Below, one piece after another: positions 10,521 through 17,734 of a stretch of DNA of 35,364 nucleotides. A program made the position numbers and the translations under genes. The notes under the pieces are model-generated. The model worked only from the letters and a program-made list of their open reading frames with translations. It ran no database searches and was not told the DNA's origin. How positions within the stretch are numbered: the stretch's first letter is position 1; each line of letters opens with the position of its first letter. The stretch lies in the NCBI GenBank assembly GCA_016787285.1, contig JAEUUV010000007.1, positions 1-35,364 of the forward strand. Reading direction: 5' to 3'. The DNA comes from Saprospiraceae bacterium. GTDB lineage: Bacteria > Bacteroidota > Bacteroidia > Chitinophagales > Saprospiraceae.

Positions 10521-11927
10521 TCACGGTCTTTTTACGACTTTCGCCTCTGCCTTTTTCAAATTTTCCTCGAACAAACCCAGGTTGGGGTCGTTGCCGGTTT
10601 TGCCAATCTCCACCGCTTTTCGATAAGCCGTGACCGCTTCTGAATTTTTACCGTTTGCCACGAGCGCCTCACCGTAACTGTCGTACACGTTGGCAGAATG
10701 GGGAAATAGTACCGTATTGCAGTAAAAAACGACTTCGGCTGCCCGGGCTTTTTTGTGGCGCATCAGGTATTCGTAGCCAAGGGCGTTGATGCCCGGTTCG
10801 TCCATCAGGCCGGCGTCACAGTTTTTCCGAAGGCTTGCGAGCACCTTGTCCGTTGAACCTGCTGCCGTGTGATTTTCCAGTGTTTCGAACAGTTCGCGCA
10901 ACAGCGCGGCGTGGGTTTCCCTGTTTTTCCGGCGAAACTCGTCGGCAGCCGCGCCGGCAAGTTCGAGGGCTTTGGCAAGCGCTTCGGCCTCGGGCACTTG
11001 TACTTCGGGCACGACGCCGACGCCTTCCCAGTTTGTTTTTGTGACGGGGTTGACGGCCTTGCCCATCGGGATGAACACCATGAATTTGTCATTCACCGGC
11101 ACCGAGCCGCCCGGGTTGGCGCCGCCGCCGGTGGTTTCGCCCACGAGGGTAGCCCGCTTTTGGGTTTGCATGTTGTAGGAAAACTCCTCGGCGCCCGAAA
11201 ACGTGCGGTTGCCGGTAAGTACAAACAGCGGCACATCGGGCATTTTTTTCCCGCCCACCTTGTCGAGCGTCCAGAATTCCTCCGTGCGGTCGCCGTCCCG
11301 CCAGTACAGGCTGTTCAGGTGCACACGCTTGTCGAAGAAGTAACTGCACAGGTACTGTACCATTGCGGGATTGCCGCCGCCGTTTTTCCGCAGGTCAATG
11401 ATGACGGCGTCGGACGTGGCCAGCAGGGCCATGTAATGGTCGGCAATGGCGGCGCCTGCCTGTGGGTGGGCAAAACCCCTCAGGTCGAGGTAGCCGATAT
11501 TGCCTTCGAGTTTTTGTGCGGCGGCAAAACCTGCCGTGATTTCGCGTTGCCGGACGCGATCCTGAAGCATGGCTTCAGTCATTTGCGCAGGCGTGGCCGC
11601 GGTTTGAACGGCAAATGGGGGCGCAGGCCGCACGCGCAAGTGTTTGTCTTTTGTAATAGCCTGCGCTTCGCGGGTGAGGGCGTCGGCGAAGGACCGAACC
11701 TCCTGAGCGGCATCGAAAACACCGGCTTTGAACTGCTTGCTCAGGTGTTCGCCGGTGGCTTTGGCAATATCCGGGAATACATACCGCTCCTGGAGCAAGG
11801 CCGAGAGTTTCTCGATGGTTTCCTGTTTGAAATCTGCCGTCAGGGCGGTTTCCTGAGCCTGAATCGGATGGGCAAGGAAGGCAGCGAGCAGGTACAGCAC
11901 TGTCAGGGTAAGGTTCCGTTGTTTCAT
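10521..11927 (-). CDS. Exported S41-family peptidase (IRBP/tricorn-like) with TPR tail
   Basis: 468 aa with a signal peptide (MKQRNLTLTVLYLLAAFLAH..AQ). A helical S41 N-terminal domain covers about 30-130 and ends near the candidate catalytic His96 (TKDKHLRVR). The S41 core follows: NIGYLDLRGF, VIIDLRKNGGGNPAMVQ, the nucleophile Ser244 in GNRTFSGAEEF, then LVGETTGGGANPG. This is a complete set for an IRBP-like S41 serine peptidase. The C-terminus has TPR-like helices (YGEALVANGKNSEAVTAYRK). It is probably a periplasmic protein- or peptide-cleaving enzyme. The start was chosen at the signal peptide; an upstream in-frame ATG at 11969 would put 14 residues before it. It is the first gene of a four-gene co-directional run to 6003. 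Confidence 0.88.
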   Translation of the reverse strand: MKQRNLTLTVLYLLAAFLAHPIQAQETALTADFKQETIEKLSALLQERYVFPDIAKATGEHLSKQFKAGVFDAAQEVRSFADALTREAQAITKDKHLRVRPAPPFAVQTAATPAQMTEAMLQDRVRQREITAGFAAAQKLEGNIGYLDLRGFAHPQAGAAIADHYMALLATSDAVIIDLRKNGGGNPAMVQYLCSYFFDKRVHLNSLYWRDGDRTEEFWTLDKVGGKKMPDVPLFVLTGNRTFSGAEEFSYNMQTQKRATLVGETTGGGANPGGSVPVNDKFMVFIPMGKAVNPVTKTNWEGVGVVPEVQVPEAEALAKALELAGAAADEFRRKNRETHAALLRELFETLENHTAAGSTDKVLASLRKNCDAGLMDEPGINALGYEYLMRHKKARAAEVVFYCNTVLFPHSANVYDSYGEALVANGKNSEAVTAYRKAVEIGKTGNDPNLGLFEENLKKAEAKVVKRP

Positions 11928-12019
11928 ACGCGTCAAAATTTTAGAAGTTGCTTTTTCAAACTCTGACACGAATTTGGCCGGGCGGGTTGCGTCGAAGCGG
12001 GATGGGCAGGGATTGGTTC

Positions 12020-12058
12020 AAAAAAAAAGCGGCCACTCCGGGTTTCGGAATGGCCGCT
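12020..12058 (-). terminator. Rho-independent terminator after the Hcp-like gene
   Basis: On the minus strand AGCGGCCA and TGGCCGCT form an 8-bp stem, with three more pairs (TCC/GGA) past one mismatch, followed at once by a run of about nine T. It lies 33 nt after the stop of the Hcp-like gene and ends the patatin/Hcp unit. Confidence 0.85.
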
Positions 12059-12091
12059 GTGGTAACGGATGGTGTTACACCGAGAGGGCGA

Positions 12092-12685
12092 TCACTTTTT
12101 GAGAAACTTGTCCAGCGCCGACTGTGGTGTTTGGCCGGCGCCGAGGTTTTTGACCTTGCCCGATGCGTCCGTCCACTGGAACGTAACTTTCGTGAAATTG
12201 AGGCTGAGCGATTCCATCGGGCGACCGCTGCTGCTTCCTTGCCCTGAAGTGCTGTAGCTGCTGACGAGTACATCCTCCAGCGTGTAGGTGAGGTACTCCT
12301 GCTGGTCGCCACCGGCTTTGCGGCATGTCAATTTGGCTTCTTTGATGTGCTGTCCGCTGGCCGCCGCCTGCATCAGGTCGGGCGAGGACTTGTCGTTCAT
12401 TTTAGTGATGCTGATGTCATGCACAGAGACCTTACCGGCGCCACCGCCGCCGCCGGCCCCGTGTGCTCCGGTTGCTGACGGGTTTGTAGCACCCCAGCTA
12501 AAGGATTCGATGTGTATGCACTCCCGGCATTTGGCGTCGGTTGATTCACCGTCAACGCCATCAATCTTGAGGAAATAGTCCACGTGAGCGGCCTGGGGCT
12601 TGTTCGGGCCGGCAACGCGGTTGGTTTGGGAGAAAACGAGCAGCGGAGCGGCTGCGAAAAGTGTGGCAAACAATACATGTTTCAT
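12092..12685 (-). CDS. Hcp-fold (T6SS tube-like) protein with a signal peptide
   Basis: 197 aa. After a Sec signal peptide (MKHVLFATLFAAAPLLVFSQ) and a short linker, residues ~35-180 follow the Hcp pattern closely: DYFLKIDGVDGESTD, HIESFSWGA, AGGGGGAGKVSVHDISITK, DKSSPDLMQAAASGQHIKEA, AKLTCRKAGG, EYLTYTLEDVLVSSYSTSG and LNFTKVTFQW. Classical Hcp is cytoplasmic and forms the hexameric inner tube of the type VI secretion system. A cleavable signal does not fit that role, so this is probably an exported Hcp-like protein of unknown function. A CxxC pair (KCREC) near residues 52-56 is an addition not usual in Hcp. No other T6SS gene is in the window. A patatin-like lipase gene lies 119 nt upstream on the same strand. 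Confidence 0.85.
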   Translation of the reverse strand: MKHVLFATLFAAAPLLVFSQTNRVAGPNKPQAAHVDYFLKIDGVDGESTDAKCRECIHIESFSWGATNPSATGAHGAGGGGGAGKVSVHDISITKMNDKSSPDLMQAAASGQHIKEAKLTCRKAGGDQQEYLTYTLEDVLVSSYSTSGQGSSSGRPMESLSLNFTKVTFQWTDASGKVKNLGAGQTPQSALDKFLKK

Positions 12686-12804
12686 GACTCAGAGTGTGTG
12701 TTTGTAGAATGTGATGAACAATCATTTTTGACACGACAAAGGTCACGGCCCTGAACCGCGCGAATGTTCAAGGCTTGTGCAAAAAGAGTAAAAAAGGGTA
12801 AAAA

Positions 12805-13986
12805 TCAGGCGGTTTTACCGCTGCCGAGGTCGAATGCTTTCGGAAAATGTTGATCCGTAATCCGCCGCTGCGCGTAAATGCGCCCGACCTGCAGCAACTG
12901 ATCCACCATTTCGGCCTTGTCCATCTCCCGCATTTTCAGGATGGTCTTGTCGTCGAACGGCAGGTGTGGCTTGTCTTCCTGGGTGCCGTCGCGGTTGGTT
13001 TTCGGTTGTTCCAGATACGCCTGATAGCGCAGGTAGTGCAGCATGGGGGCGGGGGTGAGCAGGTCGCCGTGCAGGTCGCCGATCTCCGAGTCAATTTCGA
13101 TGGCGGTAGGGCTTTTGCTGAGGTATTGCAGGAGGAGTTGATTTTGGTAGGTGGCGTCTTCCATGAGCATGTCGGGCACGGTGGCGGCCCATCCGAGCAT
13201 GTTGCTGTCGGCCATTTTTTCGGCGTCTACCACTTTGGTGTAGGTGCCGGTGCCGATGGATACGAGCAGGAGTTTGTCGGCGCCGGTTTCCCAGTGGAAG
13301 GGAAACCCCTTGAGAGTAGCCAGCAGGAAAAGTTGGAACGCCGGGTTGTTGGCCATGCTGACGCCGCCGTCAATGAACACAGCCTGGCGGTTGCCGATGT
13401 CAATGCGTTGGGGCAGGAAATAGGTGGGCGCGGCGGTGCTGGCGCGCACCACTTCGCGCAGGAAGTAGTCCTTGTTGCCGATTTCACCTGCTTTGGCTGG
13501 TTCGAAGTATTTGGCCTTGGGGTGGTTGATCATGGCCCAGGTGCTGAAGGTATCGGCGCGTTTGGCATTCACGCAGAGGCCGGTGCGGATGGCGTCGTCG
13601 CCGAGGCGGATGTCGCCGAAGAGTTTGAGCAACTCTTCCTGCAGGGGTTTGTCGTCGTAGTTGGCTTTGAGTTTGGAGCCGATCTGGAAGACGCTGAACT
13701 TGTCGCCGAAAATTTTGCCGCCCAGTTCGCCGTACAATTGGATCACTTCGGAAACACTGCGCCCGGTAGCCAACAGTGCGGCAATGATGGCGCCGGTGCT
13801 GGTGCCGCCGATGAGGTCGAAGTAATCGCAAAGCAGCAGGTTGGGGTTGCCGTGCCGCTCACGCAGCATGGTTTCGATTTTTTCGAGAAAACCGAGCGAG
13901 ATGGCGCCGCGGATACCGCCGCCGTCCAGAGCAAGCATACGTTTGGGGCCGGGGGAAGAGAGGCGGGAGAGGAGTTGTTGAGACAT
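12805..13986 (-). CDS. Patatin-like phospholipase / acyl hydrolase
   Basis: 393 aa. All patatin elements are present: the oxyanion loop DGGGIRG at residues 21-27, the nucleophile elbow GTSTG with Ser63, and the dyad Asp206 in FIDGGVS. Patatin-fold enzymes hydrolyse acyl esters of phospholipids or related lipids. There is no signal peptide or transmembrane segment, so the protein is probably cytoplasmic or peripheral. The C-terminal ~180 residues have no motif I recognise. The fold resembles that of the CBASS effector CapV, but no cyclic-nucleotide synthase gene is nearby, so a housekeeping or lipid-turnover role is as likely. The start codon lies just beside a heptamer repeat tract. Confidence 0.88.
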   Translation of the reverse strand: MSQQLLSRLSSPGPKRMLALDGGGIRGAISLGFLEKIETMLRERHGNPNLLLCDYFDLIGGTSTGAIIAALLATGRSVSEVIQLYGELGGKIFGDKFSVFQIGSKLKANYDDKPLQEELLKLFGDIRLGDDAIRTGLCVNAKRADTFSTWAMINHPKAKYFEPAKAGEIGNKDYFLREVVRASTAAPTYFLPQRIDIGNRQAVFIDGGVSMANNPAFQLFLLATLKGFPFHWETGADKLLLVSIGTGTYTKVVDAEKMADSNMLGWAATVPDMLMEDATYQNQLLLQYLSKSPTAIEIDSEIGDLHGDLLTPAPMLHYLRYQAYLEQPKTNRDGTQEDKPHLPFDDKTILKMREMDKAEMVDQLLQVGRIYAQRRITDQHFPKAFDLGSGKTA

Positions 13987-13993
13987 TAAACAG

Positions 13994-14049
13994 TTTTGAG
14001 TTTTGAGTTTTGAGTTTTGAGTTTTGAGTTTTGAGTTTTGAGTTTTGAG
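13994..14049. repeat. Heptamer tandem repeat, TTTTGAG x8
   Basis: Eight perfect copies of TTTTGAG in a row, starting 7 nt upstream of the patatin start codon. Four copies of the reverse complement (CTCAAAA) lie 43 nt away, so the two tracts could form a long hairpin. The tract sits in the short region between two divergent genes. Confidence 0.95.
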
Positions 14050-14054
14050 TTGGA

Positions 14055-14062
14055 CAAAAGTA
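14055..14062 (-). promoter_or_regulatory. Possible -7 box for the patatin gene
   Basis: On the minus strand TACTTTTG matches TAnnTTTG exactly. It lies between the two heptamer tracts, so the TTTTGAG tract would be in the 5' leader of the patatin mRNA. Confidence 0.4.
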
Positions 14063-14092
14063 GGTGGTTTTTATGGAGTATTGTTCGGCGCA

Positions 14093-14120
14093 CTCAAAAC
14101 TCAAAACTCAAAACTCAAAA
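14093..14120. repeat. Heptamer tandem repeat, CTCAAAA x4 (inverted partner)
   Basis: Four perfect copies of CTCAAAA, the reverse complement of the TTTTGAG unit at 13994-14049. Together they form an inverted arrangement around a 43-nt spacer. This tract lies upstream of the -7 box of the transglycosylase gene. Confidence 0.95.
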
Positions 14121-14128
14121 CTACCCCT

Positions 14129-14136
14129 TACGTTTG
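14129..14136 (+). promoter_or_regulatory. -7 box for the transglycosylase-like gene
   Basis: TACGTTTG matches TAnnTTTG and ends 10 nt before the ATG at 14147, which implies a very short or absent leader. Confidence 0.45.
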
Positions 14137-14146
14137 CACCCCAACG

Positions 14147-15088
14147 ATGGGGAAGGCCTTTTTCGACTTTTTGCAGCATCTGCTGAGCCAGGACGCCTGG
14201 TTTCGGTGGATCGTGTGCATTGTGCTGGTTTACCTGATCTGGCAAATACTGCGCATCCTGCGCCTGGTACTGCGGCATCTCGTTCGGTGGTTTCGCAAAA
14301 CCTGGCGCTTCACGTTTGTCTGGGGACGCCGCAACCTGCTCGTCATCGCCGCGCTCGGCACCCTGCTCTGGGCCTTCAGCAATCCGCTGCTCGACCTGCT
14401 GCAAAGCATCGAGCAACGCTATTTTTCACCCGTGTTCCTGAACGACTACGGCAACTGGAACGAGGCGCACCTCACCGCTATTTTTGAAGAAGAATTGGGC
14501 AAACAGGTGGACCCGTATCAAAAAATGGTGGTGATGCGCCGTACCCGCGAAATGGCCGAAAAAATACAGTCCACACCGCTGGCTATCTACGAAGCAGCCT
14601 ATCTCGAATGCGGCCTCAACCCCTTCCGGGTGCGTACCGACCGCGTGGCGGCAGGCTGGATTCAGTTTACCCGCGCCGGACTCGCAAGCCTGCGCTACCA
14701 CGGGAAACCCGTTTCGATGAACGAGGTATTCCGCGCCTGCGAAACCCGCGACATCGAGTTTATGATGGACCTAACCGAACTTTACCTCGTGCGCAAATAC
14801 GAACAGTCGGGCCGAAAACCCCTGCACAATACCATTGACCTCTACCTCGCCCTGTTCGCCCCGGCACATATCGGGGCGCCGTCGGACAAAGTCGTGTACG
14901 CCGGCCTGGACAATCCGAGTTATTTCAAAAACGCCGGCCTCGACGGCTGGTTCGTCGTTCGGAATGCCGGCGACAGGCAACAGATCGTTCGCGAACGCGG
15001 CGCCCGCGACGGGAAGATCACGATCTGGGAGATTTACCTGGCCATAGAGGCCAAAAAGGGCAGGCTGGTGCGAAGCTATGCGCGGTAA
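14147..15088 (+). CDS. Membrane-anchored lytic transglycosylase-like (lysozyme-fold) protein
   Basis: 313 aa. Two N-terminal hydrophobic helices (FRWIVCIVLVYLIWQIL; LLVIAALGTLLWAF) anchor it in the inner membrane with the rest probably outside. The soluble part resembles the SLT/phage-type lysozyme fold. Candidate catalytic Glu154 lies in AAYLECGLNPFRV, followed by the AAGWIQFTRAGL strand-helix that matches the usual G-L-x-Q-F/I region. Farther on, DLYLALFAPAHIG is the pattern typical of phage tail lysozymes and related transglycosylases. Such enzymes cleave the MurNAc-GlcNAc bond of peptidoglycan. The start at 14147 is preferred because earlier in-frame codons read through the heptamer tract. 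It is not certain that it is active. Confidence 0.7.
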   Translation: MGKAFFDFLQHLLSQDAWFRWIVCIVLVYLIWQILRILRLVLRHLVRWFRKTWRFTFVWGRRNLLVIAALGTLLWAFSNPLLDLLQSIEQRYFSPVFLNDYGNWNEAHLTAIFEEELGKQVDPYQKMVVMRRTREMAEKIQSTPLAIYEAAYLECGLNPFRVRTDRVAAGWIQFTRAGLASLRYHGKPVSMNEVFRACETRDIEFMMDLTELYLVRKYEQSGRKPLHNTIDLYLALFAPAHIGAPSDKVVYAGLDNPSYFKNAGLDGWFVVRNAGDRQQIVRERGARDGKITIWEIYLAIEAKKGRLVRSYAR

Positions 15089-15160
15089 GGAATTTTGTGC
15101 TCCCCAAAATCCGCTTCCCCTGCATGCCCATTGTTACCGCGCTCGGAAAATCCGAATACC

Positions 15161-15168
15161 TACCTTTG
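15161..15168 (+). promoter_or_regulatory. -7 box for the GH2/GT39 pair
   Basis: TACCTTTG matches TAnnTTTG and lies 44 nt before the beta-mannosidase ATG. It probably drives both the GH2 gene and the GT39 gene that starts 2 nt after it. Confidence 0.5.
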
Positions 15169-15179
15169 CCGCCCAACTT

Positions 15180-15209
15180 AAAAACCCGAAACCCGAAACT
15201 CAAAACTGT
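15180..15209. repeat. Degenerate heptamer repeat in a 5' leader
   Basis: Four 7-nt steps read AACCCGA, AACCCGA, AACTCAA, AACTGTA between the -7 box and the ATG of the GH2 gene. The third step is in the same register as the CTCAAAA units at 14093-14120. Confidence 0.6.
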
Positions 15210-15212
15210 ACC

Positions 15213-17732
15213 ATGCGCCTTGTCATACTGTCCATCCTAACGCTCCTCGCCTACATGCCGGCCGAAACCCAGACCACCGCAGCCCCCATCCGCCAGCCCA
15301 TCCGAACTGCCTGGGAATTTCGTCAGGCGCATACCGGTACCTGGAAAGCCACGACGATGCCCGTCAGCGTACACACCGCCCTGCTCCAGTCCGGCCAGAT
15401 CGAGGACCCGTTTTACGGCGCCAATGAGGAAAAACTCCAGTGGATCGAGCGCGAAGACTGGGAGTTTCAGTGCACCTTCGACGTGGACGAGCAAACGCTG
15501 GCGCGCAAACACGTCGAACTCGTGTTCCGCGGACTCGACACCTACGCGCACGTATTTCTCAACGACAGCCTCGTGCTCGAAACCGATAACATGTTCCGAA
15601 CCTGGCAGGCGGAGGTAAAACGCCACCTCAAACCCACGGGCAACCGCCTGCACATCTATTTCGAAAGTCCGGTGAAAAAAGCGGAACCCGACTGGCAGGC
15701 GCTCGGCTACGAACTTCCGGGCGGCATCCGCACCATGACCCGCAAGGCGCAGTTTCACTACGGCTGGGACTGGGGGCCGCGCTTCGCCGGCTGCGGTATC
15801 CTGAAACTGCCCGAACTGCTCGCCTGGGACGATTTTATTCTGGAAAATGTGTTTGTCACGCCGCAACGCGTGTCCGCCGAAGAGGCCGTACTGGTGGCCC
15901 GTTTTCGCTACCGCTCCGAGATCGAAGCCAAGGTCAATATCGCTTTCCGCGACGGCAAACGCAAGTCGCTCGAAGACCGTATCCTCCAGATCGGCACCCA
16001 CGAGGATTCCATAACCTACACCGTGAACAACCCGCGCCTGTGGTGGTGTGCCGGCATGGGCGAACCCAACCTGTACGACTTCAGTATTGATTTCAAAAAC
16101 GGCTACAACCTGCTCGACCGCTCGGAAATCCGCATGGGCATCCGAACGGTGGAATTGGTCACGGAGCCGGACACCTTCGGCAAGTCGTTCTATTTCAAAC
16201 TCAACGGCAAACCCGTTTTCGCCAAAGGCGCCAACTACATCCCGCAGGATATTTTCCAAGACCGCGTGACCGGCGCCCAGTACAAGCGCCTGCTCGACGA
16301 CGCCGTGGCCGCCAACATGAACATGCTGCGCGTATGGGGCGGCGGCATCTACGAGGACGACCTTTTTTACCAACTCTGCGACGCGCGCGGCATCCTCGTG
16401 TGGCAGGATTTCATGTACGCCTGCGCCATGTACCCCGGCAACGGCAGGTTCCTGAAAAATGCCGCCGCCGAGGCCTACGAACAGATCGAACGCCTGCGCC
16501 AGCACCCCTGCATCGCCCTGTGGTGCGGCAACAACGAAAACAACGAAGCCTGGCACCACTGGGGCTGGCAGATGCAGTTCAATGAAGCCCAGCGCAACCA
16601 GGTCTGGCGTGATTACCAGATTCTGTTCAACGACCTGCTGCCGACCTACGTGGACAACTACGCCGGCGGCGTGCCGTATTGGGAAAGTTCGCCGCAGTTT
16701 GGCCGCGGCAACCCGCGCTCCACCAAAGAGGGCGATTCGCACTACTGGGGCGTGTGGCACGACGAAGAGCCGTTCGACATGTTCAACAAGCGCGTGCCGC
16801 GGTTTATGAGCGAGTATGGTTTCCAGTCGTTTCCCGACTGGGCCACCATCGAGTCGTTTTCCAAACCCGAAGAACGCGTGCTCGACAGCAAGGTGATGCT
16901 CACCCACCAGAAGCACCCGCGCGGCAACGCCCTCATCGCCGAATACCTCAAGCGGGATTTCCGGGTGCCCAAAAACTTCGAGGACTTCGTGTACGTCAGC
17001 CAGCTGCTTCAGGCCGAAGGCATGCGCACCGGCATCGAGGCGCACCGCCGCAACAAACCCTACTGCATGGGCACGCTGTACTGGCAACTGAACGACGTGT
17101 GGCCCGTTGCCTCCTGGTCGAGCATTGACTACCACGGTCGCTGGAAGGCGCTGCACTACTACACCCGCGACGCGTACAGCCCCGTGGTGGCGCTGCCCTG
17201 TGTGGAAGACGACATCCTGAAAGTGTACGTCAGTTCAGATTTGCCGACCGACACGACGTTCAACGTACAGGTACGCGCCTTTTCGCTCGAAGGCAAAAAA
17301 CTGAGCGAAGAACTGGAGATGAATATGTTTGCCGGCCCCGACACCGCCCGCATGGTGTGGCAGGGCTACCTGAAAACCGTGCTCGCCGGCCACAAGGAAG
17401 AGGATGCCGTTGTGGAAATTGTGTTCAAAACCGCCGGCGACACCGTGCTGAACCGCCGCCTGTTTTACCTCGTGCCGCCCAAAAAACTCGCGCTGCCGCG
17501 CACCGAGGTGCGCGTGCTGGTCAACCCGGTGAACGAGGGCTACGAGATCACCCTGCACAGTCCCAAATTAGCCAAAAACGTGTATCTGCGCTCCACCGCC
17601 GACGGCCGGTTCAGCGACAATTACTTCGACCTGTTGCCCGGTGAACGTCGCACGGTGTTGTTCAAAACCGAACAAATACTGGACGACCCGAAGGCCGCTT
17701 TTTCGGTGAAACACCTGCAACAAACCTACTGA
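15213..17732 (+). CDS. Exported beta-mannosidase, glycoside hydrolase family 2
   Basis: 839 aa with a signal peptide (MRLVILSILTLLAYMPAETQ), so it acts in the periplasm or outside the cell. The GH2 layout is complete: an N-terminal sugar-binding sandwich (WEFRQAHTGTWKATTMP), an Ig-like domain, and a TIM barrel with NMNMLRVWGGGIYEDDLFY. The acid/base Glu442 lies in CGNNENNEAWHHWGW and the nucleophile Glu534 in PRFMSEYGFQSFPDW. The MEYGF-like motif and GNNE are typical of beta-mannosidases, which release mannose from the non-reducing end of mannan or N-glycan fragments. The start at the signal peptide replaces a longer open frame that overlaps the previous gene. The GT39 gene follows after 2 nt. 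Confidence 0.92.
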   Translation: MRLVILSILTLLAYMPAETQTTAAPIRQPIRTAWEFRQAHTGTWKATTMPVSVHTALLQSGQIEDPFYGANEEKLQWIEREDWEFQCTFDVDEQTLARKHVELVFRGLDTYAHVFLNDSLVLETDNMFRTWQAEVKRHLKPTGNRLHIYFESPVKKAEPDWQALGYELPGGIRTMTRKAQFHYGWDWGPRFAGCGILKLPELLAWDDFILENVFVTPQRVSAEEAVLVARFRYRSEIEAKVNIAFRDGKRKSLEDRILQIGTHEDSITYTVNNPRLWWCAGMGEPNLYDFSIDFKNGYNLLDRSEIRMGIRTVELVTEPDTFGKSFYFKLNGKPVFAKGANYIPQDIFQDRVTGAQYKRLLDDAVAANMNMLRVWGGGIYEDDLFYQLCDARGILVWQDFMYACAMYPGNGRFLKNAAAEAYEQIERLRQHPCIALWCGNNENNEAWHHWGWQMQFNEAQRNQVWRDYQILFNDLLPTYVDNYAGGVPYWESSPQFGRGNPRSTKEGDSHYWGVWHDEEPFDMFNKRVPRFMSEYGFQSFPDWATIESFSKPEERVLDSKVMLTHQKHPRGNALIAEYLKRDFRVPKNFEDFVYVSQLLQAEGMRTGIEAHRRNKPYCMGTLYWQLNDVWPVASWSSIDYHGRWKALHYYTRDAYSPVVALPCVEDDILKVYVSSDLPTDTTFNVQVRAFSLEGKKLSEELEMNMFAGPDTARMVWQGYLKTVLAGHKEEDAVVEIVFKTAGDTVLNRRLFYLVPPKKLALPRTEVRVLVNPVNEGYEITLHSPKLAKNVYLRSTADGRFSDNYFDLLPGERRTVLFKTEQILDDPKAAFSVKHLQQTY

Positions 17733-17734
17733 CC

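Noticed and set aside
12805-13986. Patatin-like protein as a CapV-type CBASS effector
   Set aside because: No CD-NTase, E1/E2-like or other CBASS gene is near. The neighbours are an Hcp-like gene and a transglycosylase, so the patatin fold alone is not enough.
12092-13986. A type VI secretion locus
   Set aside because: No sheath, baseplate, TssM, ClpV or VgrG gene is present, and the Hcp-like protein carries a Sec signal.
13994-14120. CRISPR array
   Set aside because: The units are 7 bp with no spacers between them, and no cas gene is near.
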